A stretch of DNA of 64,000 nucleotides from Streptacidiphilus jiangxiensis (lineage in GTDB: Bacteria > Actinomycetota > Actinomycetes > Streptomycetales > Streptomycetaceae): NCBI RefSeq assembly GCF_900109465.1, contig NZ_FOAZ01000006.1, positions 186,001-250,000 on the forward strand. Direction: 5' to 3'. Below, piece after piece: positions 30,006-39,025 of the stretch. Every line of letters starts with the position of its first letter. The first letter of the stretch is position 1. The notes beneath the pieces are model-generated. The model was not told the DNA's origin and did no database searches. It saw only the letters and a program-made list of their open reading frames with translations. A program made the position numbers and the translations under genes.

Positions 30006-30863
30006 ATGGACCTCACGACCTACGCCATCCCGGCCTTCGTGGTGCTGATGGCTCTCGAACTGCTCTCGTTCGTCCTCCTGCCCGACGAGACCGAGCAGGG
30101 CTACGCGACGCGGGACACCGCCACCAGCCTGAGCATGGGCATCGGCTCGATCGTGGCCAACCTCGGCTGGGGCGTGCTGATCGTGGCGAGCTACCACTGG
30201 GTCGCCGAACTGGCCCCCGTCCACTGGGCGGTGGGCTGGGCCAGCGCCGCGGCGGTCTTCGTCGGCTGGGACTTCCTCTACTACTGGGAGCACCGCGCCG
30301 GGCACCGGATCCGGCTGCTGTGGGCCGCGCACGTCAACCACCACTCCAGCCGCCGCTACAACCTCTCCACCGCGCTACGGCAGACCTGGACGGGGATCGG
30401 CTCGCTGCCGTTCGGGCTGCCGCTGCTGCTGCTCGGCTTCTCCCCCGCGATGGTCTTCACCGCGCAGAGCGTGAACCTGCTCTACCAGTTCTGGATCCAC
30501 ACCGAGCGCATCGACCGGATGTGGCGCCCGATCGAGGCGGTGATGAACACCCCCTCGCACCACCGGGTGCACCACGGCTCCAACCAGGGCTATCTGGACC
30601 GCAACTACGGCGGGGTGTTCATCGTCTGGGACCGGCTGTTCCGCACCTTCACTCCGGAGACCGAGCGGGTGGAGTACGGCCTGACGCGCAACATCGACAC
30701 GTACAACCCGCTGCGCGTCGCCTTCCACGAGTACGCCGCGATCGGCCGCGACCTGCGCGCGGTGCGCACGTTGCGGGAGCGCCTGACCGTGCTGCTCGGC
30801 ACGCCGGGCGCGGCCTACGCGACCGTCGCCCTGGCGACGGCGAGGGACGGTCAGAACAGCTGA
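30006..30863 (+). CDS. sterol desaturase / fatty acid hydroxylase superfamily protein
   Basis: This 285-aa integral membrane di-iron enzyme has the His boxes of the superfamily: WEHRAGHRIR, HVNHHSSRRYN and HHRVHHGSN, with a further IHTERIDRMW segment. The enzymes hydroxylate or desaturate lipid acyl chains, sterols or carotenoids using O2. The GntR/FadR-type regulator and operator next door hint at induction by a fatty-acid-like ligand. The ATG appears leaderless. The 3' end overlaps the convergent small membrane protein gene by 13 bases. Confidence 0.9.
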   Translation: MDLTTYAIPAFVVLMALELLSFVLLPDETEQGYATRDTATSLSMGIGSIVANLGWGVLIVASYHWVAELAPVHWAVGWASAAAVFVGWDFLYYWEHRAGHRIRLLWAAHVNHHSSRRYNLSTALRQTWTGIGSLPFGLPLLLLGFSPAMVFTAQSVNLLYQFWIHTERIDRMWRPIEAVMNTPSHHRVHHGSNQGYLDRNYGGVFIVWDRLFRTFTPETERVEYGLTRNIDTYNPLRVAFHEYAAIGRDLRAVRTLRERLTVLLGTPGAAYATVALATARDGQNS

Positions 30864-31216
30864 CGCAGGCGGCGCAGCGGCGGGAAGCCGGCGAGCGGGC
30901 CGGCGCCCGTGCCGGTGCTCGCGCCGGCGGCGGCGGGCTCCGGCGCCGCGTGGCGCGGGGCGGCCCGGCGCGCGTCCCGCAGGGCGGCGCGGCGTCGGCG
31001 CAGCAGGTGCGCGCCGATGACGGCTGTCACCAGGCCGGCCCCGAACAGGAGCGCCAGGGCGACGCCGGACAGGAAGATCTCCAGGTTGTTCATGGTCGCG
31101 GTGGTACTGCCGACCAGCGCCACCGTGCGGTCGGGGCCGCCGTCGAGGTTGTCCGCGATCAGCAGTCCGGTGAAGGCCGCCGTCCCGCAGAGCAGAAGCA
31201 GACCGAGCAGAAGCAT
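30851..31216 (-). CDS. small two-TM membrane protein
   Basis: This is a 121-aa protein from the ATG at 31216, with GAGAGG seven bases upstream. A first hydrophobic segment (LLLGLLLLCGTAAFTGLLIA) and a second (NNLEIFLSGVALALLFGAGL) flank a short polar loop. The C-terminus is Arg/Ala/Pro-rich and probably cytoplasmic. Similar proteins of unknown role are common in streptomycetes. The gene is divergent from the photolyase gene. Confidence 0.65.
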   Translation of the reverse strand: MLLLGLLLLCGTAAFTGLLIADNLDGGPDRTVALVGSTTATMNNLEIFLSGVALALLFGAGLVTAVIGAHLLRRRRAALRDARRAAPRHAAPEPAAAGASTGTGAGPLAGFPPLRRLRQLF

Positions 31217-31402
31217 GCCGAAGCCTCTCGTCGTGGGAGCGAACCGGGACGGCGGGCGCCGTCCCCCTCTTCGCGTCTGACCACGTTTCAGGTCCCCAAA
31301 CGGAGAACCGGGCACCGTGCTTCGATGCGGAAGCGATGCACATGTGTGGAGCGGAGCAGGGCGGCGCAGTGTTGATCGCGGCACTGTTTCGAGAGGTTGG
31401 GC

Positions 31403-32773
31403 ATGACGGTTCGCATCTGCCTGTTCACCCGCGATCTGCGGCTGGCCGACAATCCTGTCCTGTTCGCCGCGTCGGCCGGTGGGCGCGAGGCCGTCGTCCC
31501 GGTGTTCGTGAGCGATCCGGCGGTCGCGGCCGCCGGATTCGCCGCGCCCAACCGGCTCGCCTTCCTGCACGACTGCCTCGCGAACCTGGACGGCGCGTTG
31601 CGCGAACGCGGCAGCCGGCTCGTGCTGCGCCGCGGCTCGGCGGCCGAGGAGGTCGCGCGGCTGGTCCATGACACCGGCGCGAGCGAGGTCCACCTCGCCG
31701 CCGACCACAGCGCCTTCGCCCGCGCCCGCGAGGAGCGGCTGCGGGCCGCCGTGGGCGGCGCAGGAGCGCGGCTGGTGACGCAAGAGGCGGTGGTCACCGC
31801 CGTGGCGCCGGGCGCGGTCACGCCGACGGGCTCGGACCACTACGCCGTCTTCACCCCGTACCTGCGCCGCTGGTCGCAGGTACCGCAGCGGCGCCCCCTG
31901 CCGCCGCCGCGCGGCCTGCTGACGCCCGCCGCCCTCGCCTCGGCCCCGCTGCCGCACCGACCGCCGGTGGACCGGCTCTCGCCGCAGCTGGCCAAGGGCG
32001 GGGAGAGCGAGGCACGGGCCCGGATGCGCCGCTGGCTGGACGGCCACCTGGACGACTACGAGGACGAGCACGACACCCTGGCCAACGACCTGACCTCGCG
32101 CTTCTCCCCCGACCTGCACTTCGGGTCGCTGTCGGCCACCGAGCTCGTCCACCGGGCGCGCACGGCCGCGAGCCCGGGCGCGCGCGCCTTCGAGCGGCAG
32201 TTGGCCTGGCGCGACTTCCACCACCAGGTGCTCGCCGCCCGCCCGGACGCGGCACACGCCGACTACCGGTCACGTCACGACCGTTGGCGTGACGACCCGG
32301 CCGAGCTGGAGGCGTGGCGACAGGGCCGCACCGGCTACCCGCTCGTGGACGCGGGCATGCGGCAGCTGAGCGCCGAGGGCTGGATGCACAACCGGGCCCG
32401 GATGGTGACGGCCAGCTTCCTGTGCAAGACCCTCGGCCTGGACTGGCGCGAGGGCGCGCGGCACTTCCTGTCGCTGCTGGTCGACGGGGACGTGGCGAAC
32501 AACCAGCTCAACTGGCAGTGGGTCGCGGGCACCGGCACGGACACCCGCCCCAACCGCGTCCTCAACCCCGTGGCGCAGGCCAAGCGGTACGACCCGGACG
32601 GCGCGTACGTGCGCCGATGGGTGCCCGAGCTGGCCCGGCTGAGCGCGCCCGCGATCTTCGAACCGTGGCGGCTTCCGTCGGCGCTGCGCGCCGAACTCGG
32701 CTATCCCGCACCGCTGGTGGCGCTCGACGCGGCGCTCGCGCGGTTCCGTGCCCGGCGCGGCGTGGCTGCCTGA
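31403..32773 (+). CDS. phr: class I CPD-type deoxyribodipyrimidine photolyase / cryptochrome family protein
   Basis: This 456-aa flavoprotein starts at the ATG at 31403 behind GAGAGG. The N-terminal antenna-binding domain opens with VRICLFTRDLRLADNPVL. The FAD-binding helical domain carries RQLAWRDFHHQVL, YPLVDAGMRQLSAEGWMHNR and the electron-transfer/FAD region VDGDVANNQLNWQWVAGTGTD in order, all typical of DNA-repair photolyases. It should split UV-induced cyclobutane dimers using blue light. A strong hairpin follows the stop. Assignment as repair enzyme rather than cryptochrome rests on overall similarity to bacterial photolyases. Confidence 0.9.
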   Translation: MTVRICLFTRDLRLADNPVLFAASAGGREAVVPVFVSDPAVAAAGFAAPNRLAFLHDCLANLDGALRERGSRLVLRRGSAAEEVARLVHDTGASEVHLAADHSAFARAREERLRAAVGGAGARLVTQEAVVTAVAPGAVTPTGSDHYAVFTPYLRRWSQVPQRRPLPPPRGLLTPAALASAPLPHRPPVDRLSPQLAKGGESEARARMRRWLDGHLDDYEDEHDTLANDLTSRFSPDLHFGSLSATELVHRARTAASPGARAFERQLAWRDFHHQVLAARPDAAHADYRSRHDRWRDDPAELEAWRQGRTGYPLVDAGMRQLSAEGWMHNRARMVTASFLCKTLGLDWREGARHFLSLLVDGDVANNQLNWQWVAGTGTDTRPNRVLNPVAQAKRYDPDGAYVRRWVPELARLSAPAIFEPWRLPSALRAELGYPAPLVALDAALARFRARRGVAA

Positions 32774-32813
32774 CCGGGCGGCCTGACCCACCGGACCAGG
32801 CCGTCGACTCCGG

Positions 32814-32846
32814 CTGCCCGACTGTCGACCGCCGACGGTCGGGCAG
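32814..32846 (+). terminator. hairpin terminator after the photolyase gene
   Basis: CTGCCCGAC (32814-32822) pairs with GTCGGGCAG (32838-32846), and an inner GTCG/CGAC stem (32824-32827 with 32833-32836) extends it to 13 pairs with single mismatches. The right arm can alternatively pair with CCGACTGCCC at 32877-32886. Confidence 0.65.
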
Positions 32847-32953
32847 TCGGCCCTCCGACGTTTCCCCGGTGTTCAACCGACTGCCCCTGGCTGTGCCCTG
32901 ACTGTGTCCACTCACGCCCTACCGTGCCTGGTGGCGCGCGTGGGGAGGGGCCT

Positions 32954-33940
32954 ATGGACACACAACGTGCGGTACGGGCACGTGGGTTGACGAAGTGCTT
33001 CGGCGACGTCGTGGCTCTGGACGGGGTCGATCTGGACCTGGCACCGGGGCAGATCCACGGCGTGGCCGGCCCCAACGGCGCGGGCAAGACAACGCTGCTC
33101 GGGCTCCTGCTCGGCCTGACCGTGGCCGACAAGGGCGAGTTGACCGTCCTGGGCCGCCGCGTGGGGCGGGCGCGCCCGGCGCCGCGGGGCGTCGCCGGTT
33201 TCGTCGACGGGCCGGGCCTCTACCCCTCGCTGACCGCACGGAAGAACCTGGCCGCCCTGGCGGCCCTGCGCGGCCAGGACGTGTCGGGCGGCCGGATCGG
33301 CGCCGCGCTGGCCGAGGTCGGGCTGACGGAGGTCGCCGACGACCGGGTGCGCGGGTTCTCGCTCGGTATGCGACAGCGCCTCGGTCTGGCGGCCGCGCTG
33401 CTGATCCAGCCGCGGCTGCTGGTGCTGGACGAGCCCTCCAACGGCCTGGATCCGGCCGGCAAGCAGCAGGTGCACGCGGTGCTGCGCGGTCTCGCGGACA
33501 CGGGCACCACGATCGTGCTCTCCAGCCACCGCATGGACGACCTGGAGGCGCTCTGCTCCGAGGTGGTGATCCTGGCAACGGGCCGGGTCCGCTTCGCGGG
33601 CCCGCTGGGCAAGTTGGCGACGGACCAACGCGAGCTCGAGTACCGGCTGCTGACCTCCGATCCGGACACCGCCCGTCGAGTGGCCGGGGAGACGGAGGGC
33701 GTACGCCCGGTCGCGGGGACGGGCGCGTGGCGCGGCACGCAGGCGCTGCTGGTGCGCGCACTGGCCCCGGCTGTCGAGGGGTTGGTGGCCGCGCTGGTGG
33801 CCGCGGGCGTCGGCGTGCGCGAAGTCGCCCCGGTGGTCTCGCCGTTGGAAGCCGCGTTCCTGGCGCTGACCGAGGAGCCGGAGACGGATCAGCAGGAGAC
33901 GGATCAGCAGGGGACAGTGCGGCAGGAGGGTGACCGGTGA
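32954..33940 (+). CDS. ABC transporter ATP-binding protein
   Basis: This 328-aa ATPase starts at the ATG at 32954 behind GGGGAGGGG. Walker A is GPNGAGKTT (from residue 39), the signature is FSLGMRQRLGL and Walker B is LLVLDEPSNGLDP, followed by a switch His in VLSSHRMDDLE. It is of the drug/peptide/lantibiotic exporter type. The C-terminus carries a duplicated ETDQQ unit. It is coupled by a GTGA overlap to the permease gene and then to a secreted phosphoesterase gene. Confidence 0.92.
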   Translation: MDTQRAVRARGLTKCFGDVVALDGVDLDLAPGQIHGVAGPNGAGKTTLLGLLLGLTVADKGELTVLGRRVGRARPAPRGVAGFVDGPGLYPSLTARKNLAALAALRGQDVSGGRIGAALAEVGLTEVADDRVRGFSLGMRQRLGLAAALLIQPRLLVLDEPSNGLDPAGKQQVHAVLRGLADTGTTIVLSSHRMDDLEALCSEVVILATGRVRFAGPLGKLATDQRELEYRLLTSDPDTARRVAGETEGVRPVAGTGAWRGTQALLVRALAPAVEGLVAALVAAGVGVREVAPVVSPLEAAFLALTEEPETDQQETDQQGTVRQEGDR

Positions 33941-35322
33941 GCGCGACCGTCTCCGAGGAGATCGAGTTCGACGCCGAGGACGAGGCGCCCACCGAGGAGC
34001 GGGTGCCGGTGACCCGGGCGTACCGGTTCGAGGTGGTCAAGCTGCTGGCGCAGTGGCGCGTCCGGCTGCTGCTGCTCGCCTGCTGGACGCTGCCCGGCCT
34101 GTTCGTGGCGGCGGTCGCCCAGCAGGGCACGCTGCCGTCCGACACGTTGTTCGGCCGGTGGATGCACGCGACGGGCTGGGCCGGTCCGCTGGTGGTGCTC
34201 GGGTTCTCCGGCTCGTGGGCGCTGCCGCTGCTGACCTCGGTCGTGGCCGGAGACGTGTTCGCCGTCGAGGACCGCCTCGGCACCTGGCGGCACCTGCTGG
34301 TCGCGGTCCGCTCGACGCGACGGATCTTCGTCGCGAAGGCGCTGGCGAGCGGCACGGTGATCGTGCTGCTGGTGGCCGGGTTGGCGCTCTCCGGAACGGT
34401 CGGCGGACTGGTCGCGGTCGGGAACAGGCCGCTGGTCGGCGTGGACGGGCACCAGCTGGCGCCGTCGGACGCGGCCGGGGCGGTGCTGCTGGCGTGGGTC
34501 TGTGCGCTGGCCCCCACGCTCGCCCTGGCGGCGCTCGGACTGCTCGGCTCGGTGGTGCTGGGACGCTCACCGATGGGCCTGCTCGTGCCGGCGCTCGCGG
34601 CCGTGGCGATGCAGCTCGCACAGATGCTGCCGCTGCCGGTGGCGCTGCGCCTGACCCTGCCCGGCTACGCGTTCGTCACCTGGAACGGCCTGTTCACCGC
34701 CCCCGCCCAGGCCGACGAGCTGCTGATCTCGGTCGTGGTGAGCCTGGCCTGGGCCGCGGTCGCCACGGCCTCGGCCTACCTCCTCTTCAAGCGACGGGAC
34801 TTCACCGGCGGCAGCGACGACGGGCTCGGGCGCCGCGCGCTCGCCTTGGGGGCGCTGCCGCTGGCCGCACTGCTCGCGCTGACCTTCGCGGCGGTGGCGC
34901 TCGCAACACCCTCCACCGGCTCCGGCATCACCCAGGACAAGGTGCAGCAGCAGGTGGCGACCGTGTTCGCCCACCTGTACCGGCTGCAGACCGACGAGCT
35001 GCACCGGCCGGCCGTCACGGAGGCGCAACTGCAGACCAGTGCCGCGTGCGAGCGCGGCGACGGCCAGTCGACGGAGGACCCGTCGGGCGCGGGCAACGAC
35101 TGGCACTGCGTCGTGACCTGGCACCTGCCCGGCGCCGCGGCCCCCGGCACCGCGCTCTACCAGCTCACCGTCGCCCCGAACGGCCGCCTGGAGGCGGACG
35201 GTGACGGACCGAAGGACGTGAACGGCTACTTCCTGGTGCGCACCCAGACCGGGGACGCACCGAACCCACTGTGGCAGTTCGACGGGAACGTCGAACTGCT
35301 GCCCACCCCTACGAAGGGATGA
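33937..35322 (+). CDS. ABC transporter permease with C-terminal extracytoplasmic domain
   Basis: This 461-aa membrane protein starts at a GTG overlapping the ATPase stop. About six hydrophobic segments (e.g. LLLLACWTLPGLFVAAV, VVLGFSGSWALPLLTSVV, ALALGALPLAALLALTFAAV) make an ABC-2-type permease. After the last segment, about 140 hydrophilic residues remain (from TPSTGSGITQDKVQQQ), with two Cys (AACERGDG, DWHCVV) that could form a disulfide outside the membrane. That tail resembles a small beta-rich domain and is not usual for ABC-2 permeases. It ends four bases before the phosphoesterase gene. Confidence 0.83.
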   Translation: MSATVSEEIEFDAEDEAPTEERVPVTRAYRFEVVKLLAQWRVRLLLLACWTLPGLFVAAVAQQGTLPSDTLFGRWMHATGWAGPLVVLGFSGSWALPLLTSVVAGDVFAVEDRLGTWRHLLVAVRSTRRIFVAKALASGTVIVLLVAGLALSGTVGGLVAVGNRPLVGVDGHQLAPSDAAGAVLLAWVCALAPTLALAALGLLGSVVLGRSPMGLLVPALAAVAMQLAQMLPLPVALRLTLPGYAFVTWNGLFTAPAQADELLISVVVSLAWAAVATASAYLLFKRRDFTGGSDDGLGRRALALGALPLAALLALTFAAVALATPSTGSGITQDKVQQQVATVFAHLYRLQTDELHRPAVTEAQLQTSAACERGDGQSTEDPSGAGNDWHCVVTWHLPGAAAPGTALYQLTVAPNGRLEADGDGPKDVNGYFLVRTQTGDAPNPLWQFDGNVELLPTPTKG

Positions 35323-35326
35323 CTCC

Positions 35327-38077
35327 ATGCAGGTCACGCGTCGTCGACGTGTACAGAAGGAGCACATCGTCGTTCTCGGCCGGCGTGTCGGCCGCCGCGC
35401 CACGCTGGTGACGGCGTGCGTCACCGCCGTCGCCGTGGCCACCGGGACCGCCTTCGCCTCGACCCGCCAGTTCGGCTCGGAGCAGGTCGGCCAGCAGACC
35501 TCGCACGGCGAGGTCATCTCCAGCGACCAGTACCTGAGCCCTTACGGCACCCGGCTCGTCATCAACGACGGCAAGCTGATGGCGTCCCGGGTCAGCCCGG
35601 ACGGCACCCACCTGGCGGCCGCGGTCGCCGACGGCGACGCGTCGTTGGTGGTGGTGAACCTCAAGACCGGTCAGGTGCAGCAGCGCATCGGCTCGGCGTC
35701 GGTGGACGACCTGCGGATTCCCAACGACGGTGTGGGCCAGGAGGCGCCGGTCTACTCACCCGACGGCACCCAGCTGTGGCTGGGGCAGGCCGACGGCTAC
35801 ACCCGGTTCACGGTCCAGGCGGACGGCAGCCTGGCCAACCCGGTGGCCGTGCGGATCGCCGCCCAGGGCACCCAGCAGGCCCTCGGCTCGGGGGCGGTGT
35901 TCTCCGCCGACGGCTCCACGCTCTACAGCGCGATCAACGGCCAGAACCGGGTGGTCGCGATCAACGCGGCCACCGGCGCGGTCGAGCAGAGCTGGACGGT
36001 CGGCAACGCGCCGCGTGGCATCGTGCAGGTGGGCCAGAAGCTCTACGTCACCAACGAGGGCGGGCGCGCGGCCCAGCCCGGGGAGTCGACGCTCAACTCC
36101 TACGGCACGCAGGTGCCGGCCAGCCCCGTCACCGGTGCGACGACGACGGGCACGGTCAGCGTCATCGACCTCGCGGACAGCTCGGCCGCCGTGGGCAGCA
36201 TCGACGTGGGCCTGCACCCGACCGCCGTCTACGCCAAGGACGGTGCGGTGTTCGTCACCGACACCGCCTCCAACCAGGTGTCCGTCATCGACGCCCGGCG
36301 CGACAAGGTCGTGCAGACGATCGCCACCCAGCCCTGGCCCGAGGCCCAGGTCGGCTACGAGCCCGACGCGGTGACCCTCACCGACGACGGCCACCTGCTG
36401 GTCACCCTCGGCCGTGCGAACGCCGTCGCGGTCTACCGCTACGGCGGCCCGCAGGACCCGGTCAGTTACGTCGGCCTGCTGCCGACCGACTACTTCCCCA
36501 CCGAGATCACCACGGTGGGCGGCCAGGTCGTCGTCTCCAACACCCGCGGCATCGACGCCCTGCGTCCCGACGCGACCGGTGCGCACAACACCCACGACAC
36601 CACCTCCAGCCTGACCACGTTCACGCTGCCGAGCGACCGCGTCATCCGTGACCAGACCGCCAAGGTGTTCAAGGAGAACGGCTGGACCAACGACTCGGTC
36701 AAGCTGGCGAACGGCCACCGGGCCAAGCCCGTGCCGGTGCCGACCCGGATCGGCGACCCGTCGACGATCAAGCACGTGTTCCTGATCGTCAAGGAGAACC
36801 GCACCTACGACCAGGTCTTCGGCGACCTGCCGCAGGGCAACGGCGACCCGGCGCTCACGCAGTTCGGCGAGAACGTGACGCCGAACCAGCACGCGCTGGC
36901 GCAGCAGTTCGGGCTCTACGACAACACCTACGACGTCGGCACGAACTCCGCCGAGGGCCACAACTGGCTGATGCAGGCGGACGACCCGGAGTACACCGAG
37001 TCCTCGGCCGGCGAGTACCTGCGCAGCTACGACACCGAGGACGACGCGCTCGGCCACCAGGCCTCGGGCTTCCTGTGGACCGGGGCGCAGGCGGTCGGCC
37101 AGAGCGTGCGGGACTTCGGCGAGTTCCACCAGTTCCTGACCAAGCCGGCCGACGCCAGCTGGCAGAACCTGTACTGCGACGCCAAGACCATGGACACGAC
37201 CGGGCAGCCCAGCGCCTACACGCTGGCCTCGTCCTCGCCGATCCCCTCGCTCAACAGCGTCTCGGTGTCCGCCTTCCCGAAGTTCGACCTGAGCGTGCCG
37301 GACCAGTACCGGTACGAGATCTGGAAGCAGGACTTCGAGAAGAACGGCCCGTCCGCGCTGAACATGCTCTGGCTCTCCAGCGACCACACCGGCGGTCCGG
37401 CCAGCCCGGCCGCGCAGGTCGCCGACAACGACCTGGCCACCGGCAAGATCGTGGACGAGATCTCGCACAGCCCCTACTGGAAGGACTCGGCGATCTTCGT
37501 CGTCGAGGACGACTCCCAGGCGGGCCTGGACCACGTCGACGGACACCGCGCGCCGATCCAGATCATCAGCCCCTGGGCGCACCACGGCGTGGTCGACGAC
37601 CACTACTACTCGCAGATCACGATGGTCCGCACCATCGAGCAGATCCTCGGCATCCACCCGATGAACCAGAAGGACGCGGCCGCCACGCCGATGGGCACGG
37701 CCTTCACCGACAAGCCGGACTACACGCCGTTCACCGCGGTGCCCAACCGCACCTCGCTGACCGACGGCCTGTCCACCCCGCCGCCCTGCGGCGTCGACGT
37801 CCCGGCCGCCCAGGACCGCCACGCCTCCCCGGCCCCCCGCACCTCCGCCCCGCCGGCCGCGGAGCAGGCCGTCGCGGCGCAGTGGGCCGCCTGGCAGTCC
37901 CTGCAGCACCTGACCGGCCCGAACGCCATCCCGGACTACGCCAACCCGGCGCAGATGAACCACCTGGTCTGGTACGAGACCCACAACTGGGCCACCCCGT
38001 ACCCGGGCGAGACCAAGATCTACTCCCCCAGCCAGGTCCCGGGCGCCTACCTCCCCTCCTCCGAGACCGACGGCTGA
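35327..38077 (+). CDS. exported YncE-type beta-propeller / alkaline phosphatase-like phosphoesterase
   Basis: This 916-aa protein is anchored or secreted by a hydrophobic segment at about 25-45. Residues ~80-440 form a seven-bladed YVTN/YncE-type propeller (VVNLKTGQVQQRI, VVAINAATGAVEQSW, VSVIDARRDKVVQTI). From about 480 a phosphoesterase (PF04185-like) domain begins with KHVFLIVKENRTYDQVFGDL. It continues with GHNWLMQADDPEY, FVVEDDSQAGLDHVDGHR and other metal-site residues. Such proteins may act as phosphatases or phospholipase C-like enzymes, but the substrate is unknown. The gene is the last of the ABC operon and is followed by a strong terminator. Confidence 0.88.
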   Translation: MQVTRRRRVQKEHIVVLGRRVGRRATLVTACVTAVAVATGTAFASTRQFGSEQVGQQTSHGEVISSDQYLSPYGTRLVINDGKLMASRVSPDGTHLAAAVADGDASLVVVNLKTGQVQQRIGSASVDDLRIPNDGVGQEAPVYSPDGTQLWLGQADGYTRFTVQADGSLANPVAVRIAAQGTQQALGSGAVFSADGSTLYSAINGQNRVVAINAATGAVEQSWTVGNAPRGIVQVGQKLYVTNEGGRAAQPGESTLNSYGTQVPASPVTGATTTGTVSVIDLADSSAAVGSIDVGLHPTAVYAKDGAVFVTDTASNQVSVIDARRDKVVQTIATQPWPEAQVGYEPDAVTLTDDGHLLVTLGRANAVAVYRYGGPQDPVSYVGLLPTDYFPTEITTVGGQVVVSNTRGIDALRPDATGAHNTHDTTSSLTTFTLPSDRVIRDQTAKVFKENGWTNDSVKLANGHRAKPVPVPTRIGDPSTIKHVFLIVKENRTYDQVFGDLPQGNGDPALTQFGENVTPNQHALAQQFGLYDNTYDVGTNSAEGHNWLMQADDPEYTESSAGEYLRSYDTEDDALGHQASGFLWTGAQAVGQSVRDFGEFHQFLTKPADASWQNLYCDAKTMDTTGQPSAYTLASSSPIPSLNSVSVSAFPKFDLSVPDQYRYEIWKQDFEKNGPSALNMLWLSSDHTGGPASPAAQVADNDLATGKIVDEISHSPYWKDSAIFVVEDDSQAGLDHVDGHRAPIQIISPWAHHGVVDDHYYSQITMVRTIEQILGIHPMNQKDAAATPMGTAFTDKPDYTPFTAVPNRTSLTDGLSTPPPCGVDVPAAQDRHASPAPRTSAPPAAEQAVAAQWAAWQSLQHLTGPNAIPDYANPAQMNHLVWYETHNWATPYPGETKIYSPSQVPGAYLPSSETDG

Positions 38078-38096
38078 TCGGCTCCGGCGCAGAAAT

Positions 38097-38130
38097 CCTC
38101 AGGCCCGCGCGTTCCCGCGCGGGCCTGAGG
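38097..38130. terminator. strong intrinsic terminator hairpin
   Basis: A perfect 15-bp GC-rich stem (38097-38111 with 38116-38130) closes a TTCC loop. It sits 20 bases after the phosphoesterase stop and 17 bases before the convergent DUF4232 stop, so it serves both directions. Confidence 0.9.
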
Positions 38131-38147
38131 CCTTGTGGGGCTTCCCG

Positions 38148-38828
38148 TCAGTCGTTGGGGACGCCGGACAAGGGGTTGACCGTCAGGTCGCCGCAGACGT
38201 TGAGGGTGCCGTTGTCGACTCCGCCGGTGACGGGAACCCTCACCTGACGGGTGGTGTTCGGCAGGATGATCGCGACCTTGGAGCCGGTCACCGCGCAGAC
38301 CAGGCGACCGGAGGCGCTGCCCTGGGTGTTCACGTCGCTGTAGAGCAGCTCCGCGTTGGCGAGGCCGCCCGGACGCAGCGTCACCGGGGTCGCCGGGAAG
38401 CCCTGGTGGCGCACCGCGTCGAGCGGGGCGGACTTGCCCTGGTCGTCCGCCGGCTGCACGCCGGGGAAGCCGGCCAGGGTGCAGGTGTGGGCGGAGGTGT
38501 TGACCACGTGGATGTCAGCGAAGGCCGGCTCCTGCTCGGAGGCCCGGGCCGCGGGGCCCTGCACGGTGATCCTCAGGTCGGCGACCGTGCAGCGCGCCGC
38601 GCCGGTGGAGGTGCCCGAGCCGCCCGTGCCGACGCCCGACGAGCCCGTGGTCCCGGTGGACCCGGTGCCCGTCCCCGGCGCGGCTGTCGTGCCCGTCGAG
38701 CCCGAGGCGGCCGGGGCCGGGGAGCCGGCCGCCGAGGAGGAGCTGCCCGCACCCCCGCAGGCGGTCAGCGTGAGACCGGCGATCAGGGCGGCGCCAGCCG
38801 TGGCGAACAGACGAGAGGTGATGTGCAT
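38148..38828 (-). CDS. DUF4232 domain lipoprotein
   Basis: This 226-aa predicted lipoprotein has a signal peptide ending in a lipobox (LTAC, Cys at residue 24). A Ser/Gly/Thr/Pro-rich linker of about 55 residues follows. The rest is a DUF4232 domain (RCTVADLRITVQG, NTSAHTCTLAGFPGVQ, HQGFPATPVTLRPGG, VCAVTGSKVAIIL), with two Cys pairs probably oxidised. DUF4232 lipoproteins are abundant in streptomycetes and their role is unknown. Confidence 0.88.
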   Translation of the reverse strand: MHITSRLFATAGAALIAGLTLTACGGAGSSSSAAGSPAPAASGSTGTTAAPGTGTGSTGTTGSSGVGTGGSGTSTGAARCTVADLRITVQGPAARASEQEPAFADIHVVNTSAHTCTLAGFPGVQPADDQGKSAPLDAVRHQGFPATPVTLRPGGLANAELLYSDVNTQGSASGRLVCAVTGSKVAIILPNTTRQVRVPVTGGVDNGTLNVCGDLTVNPLSGVPND

Positions 38829-39025
38829 GTGATTCCCCCACAGGACAGGGCTGCTGCCCTGCCGTTTCCGCGTCGTCGTAGACCCTGCTCACCAGTTCTG
38901 TCCCGCGAAGATCCACGACTTCGTACGCCGACTGTCACGAGCCCGTCACAGGCGTCGGCCACCCCGCGTGTCAGTCGGGCTTCCTAGACTCCTGCGCAGG
39001 CACACACCCGCACAGGAGAGTACGG

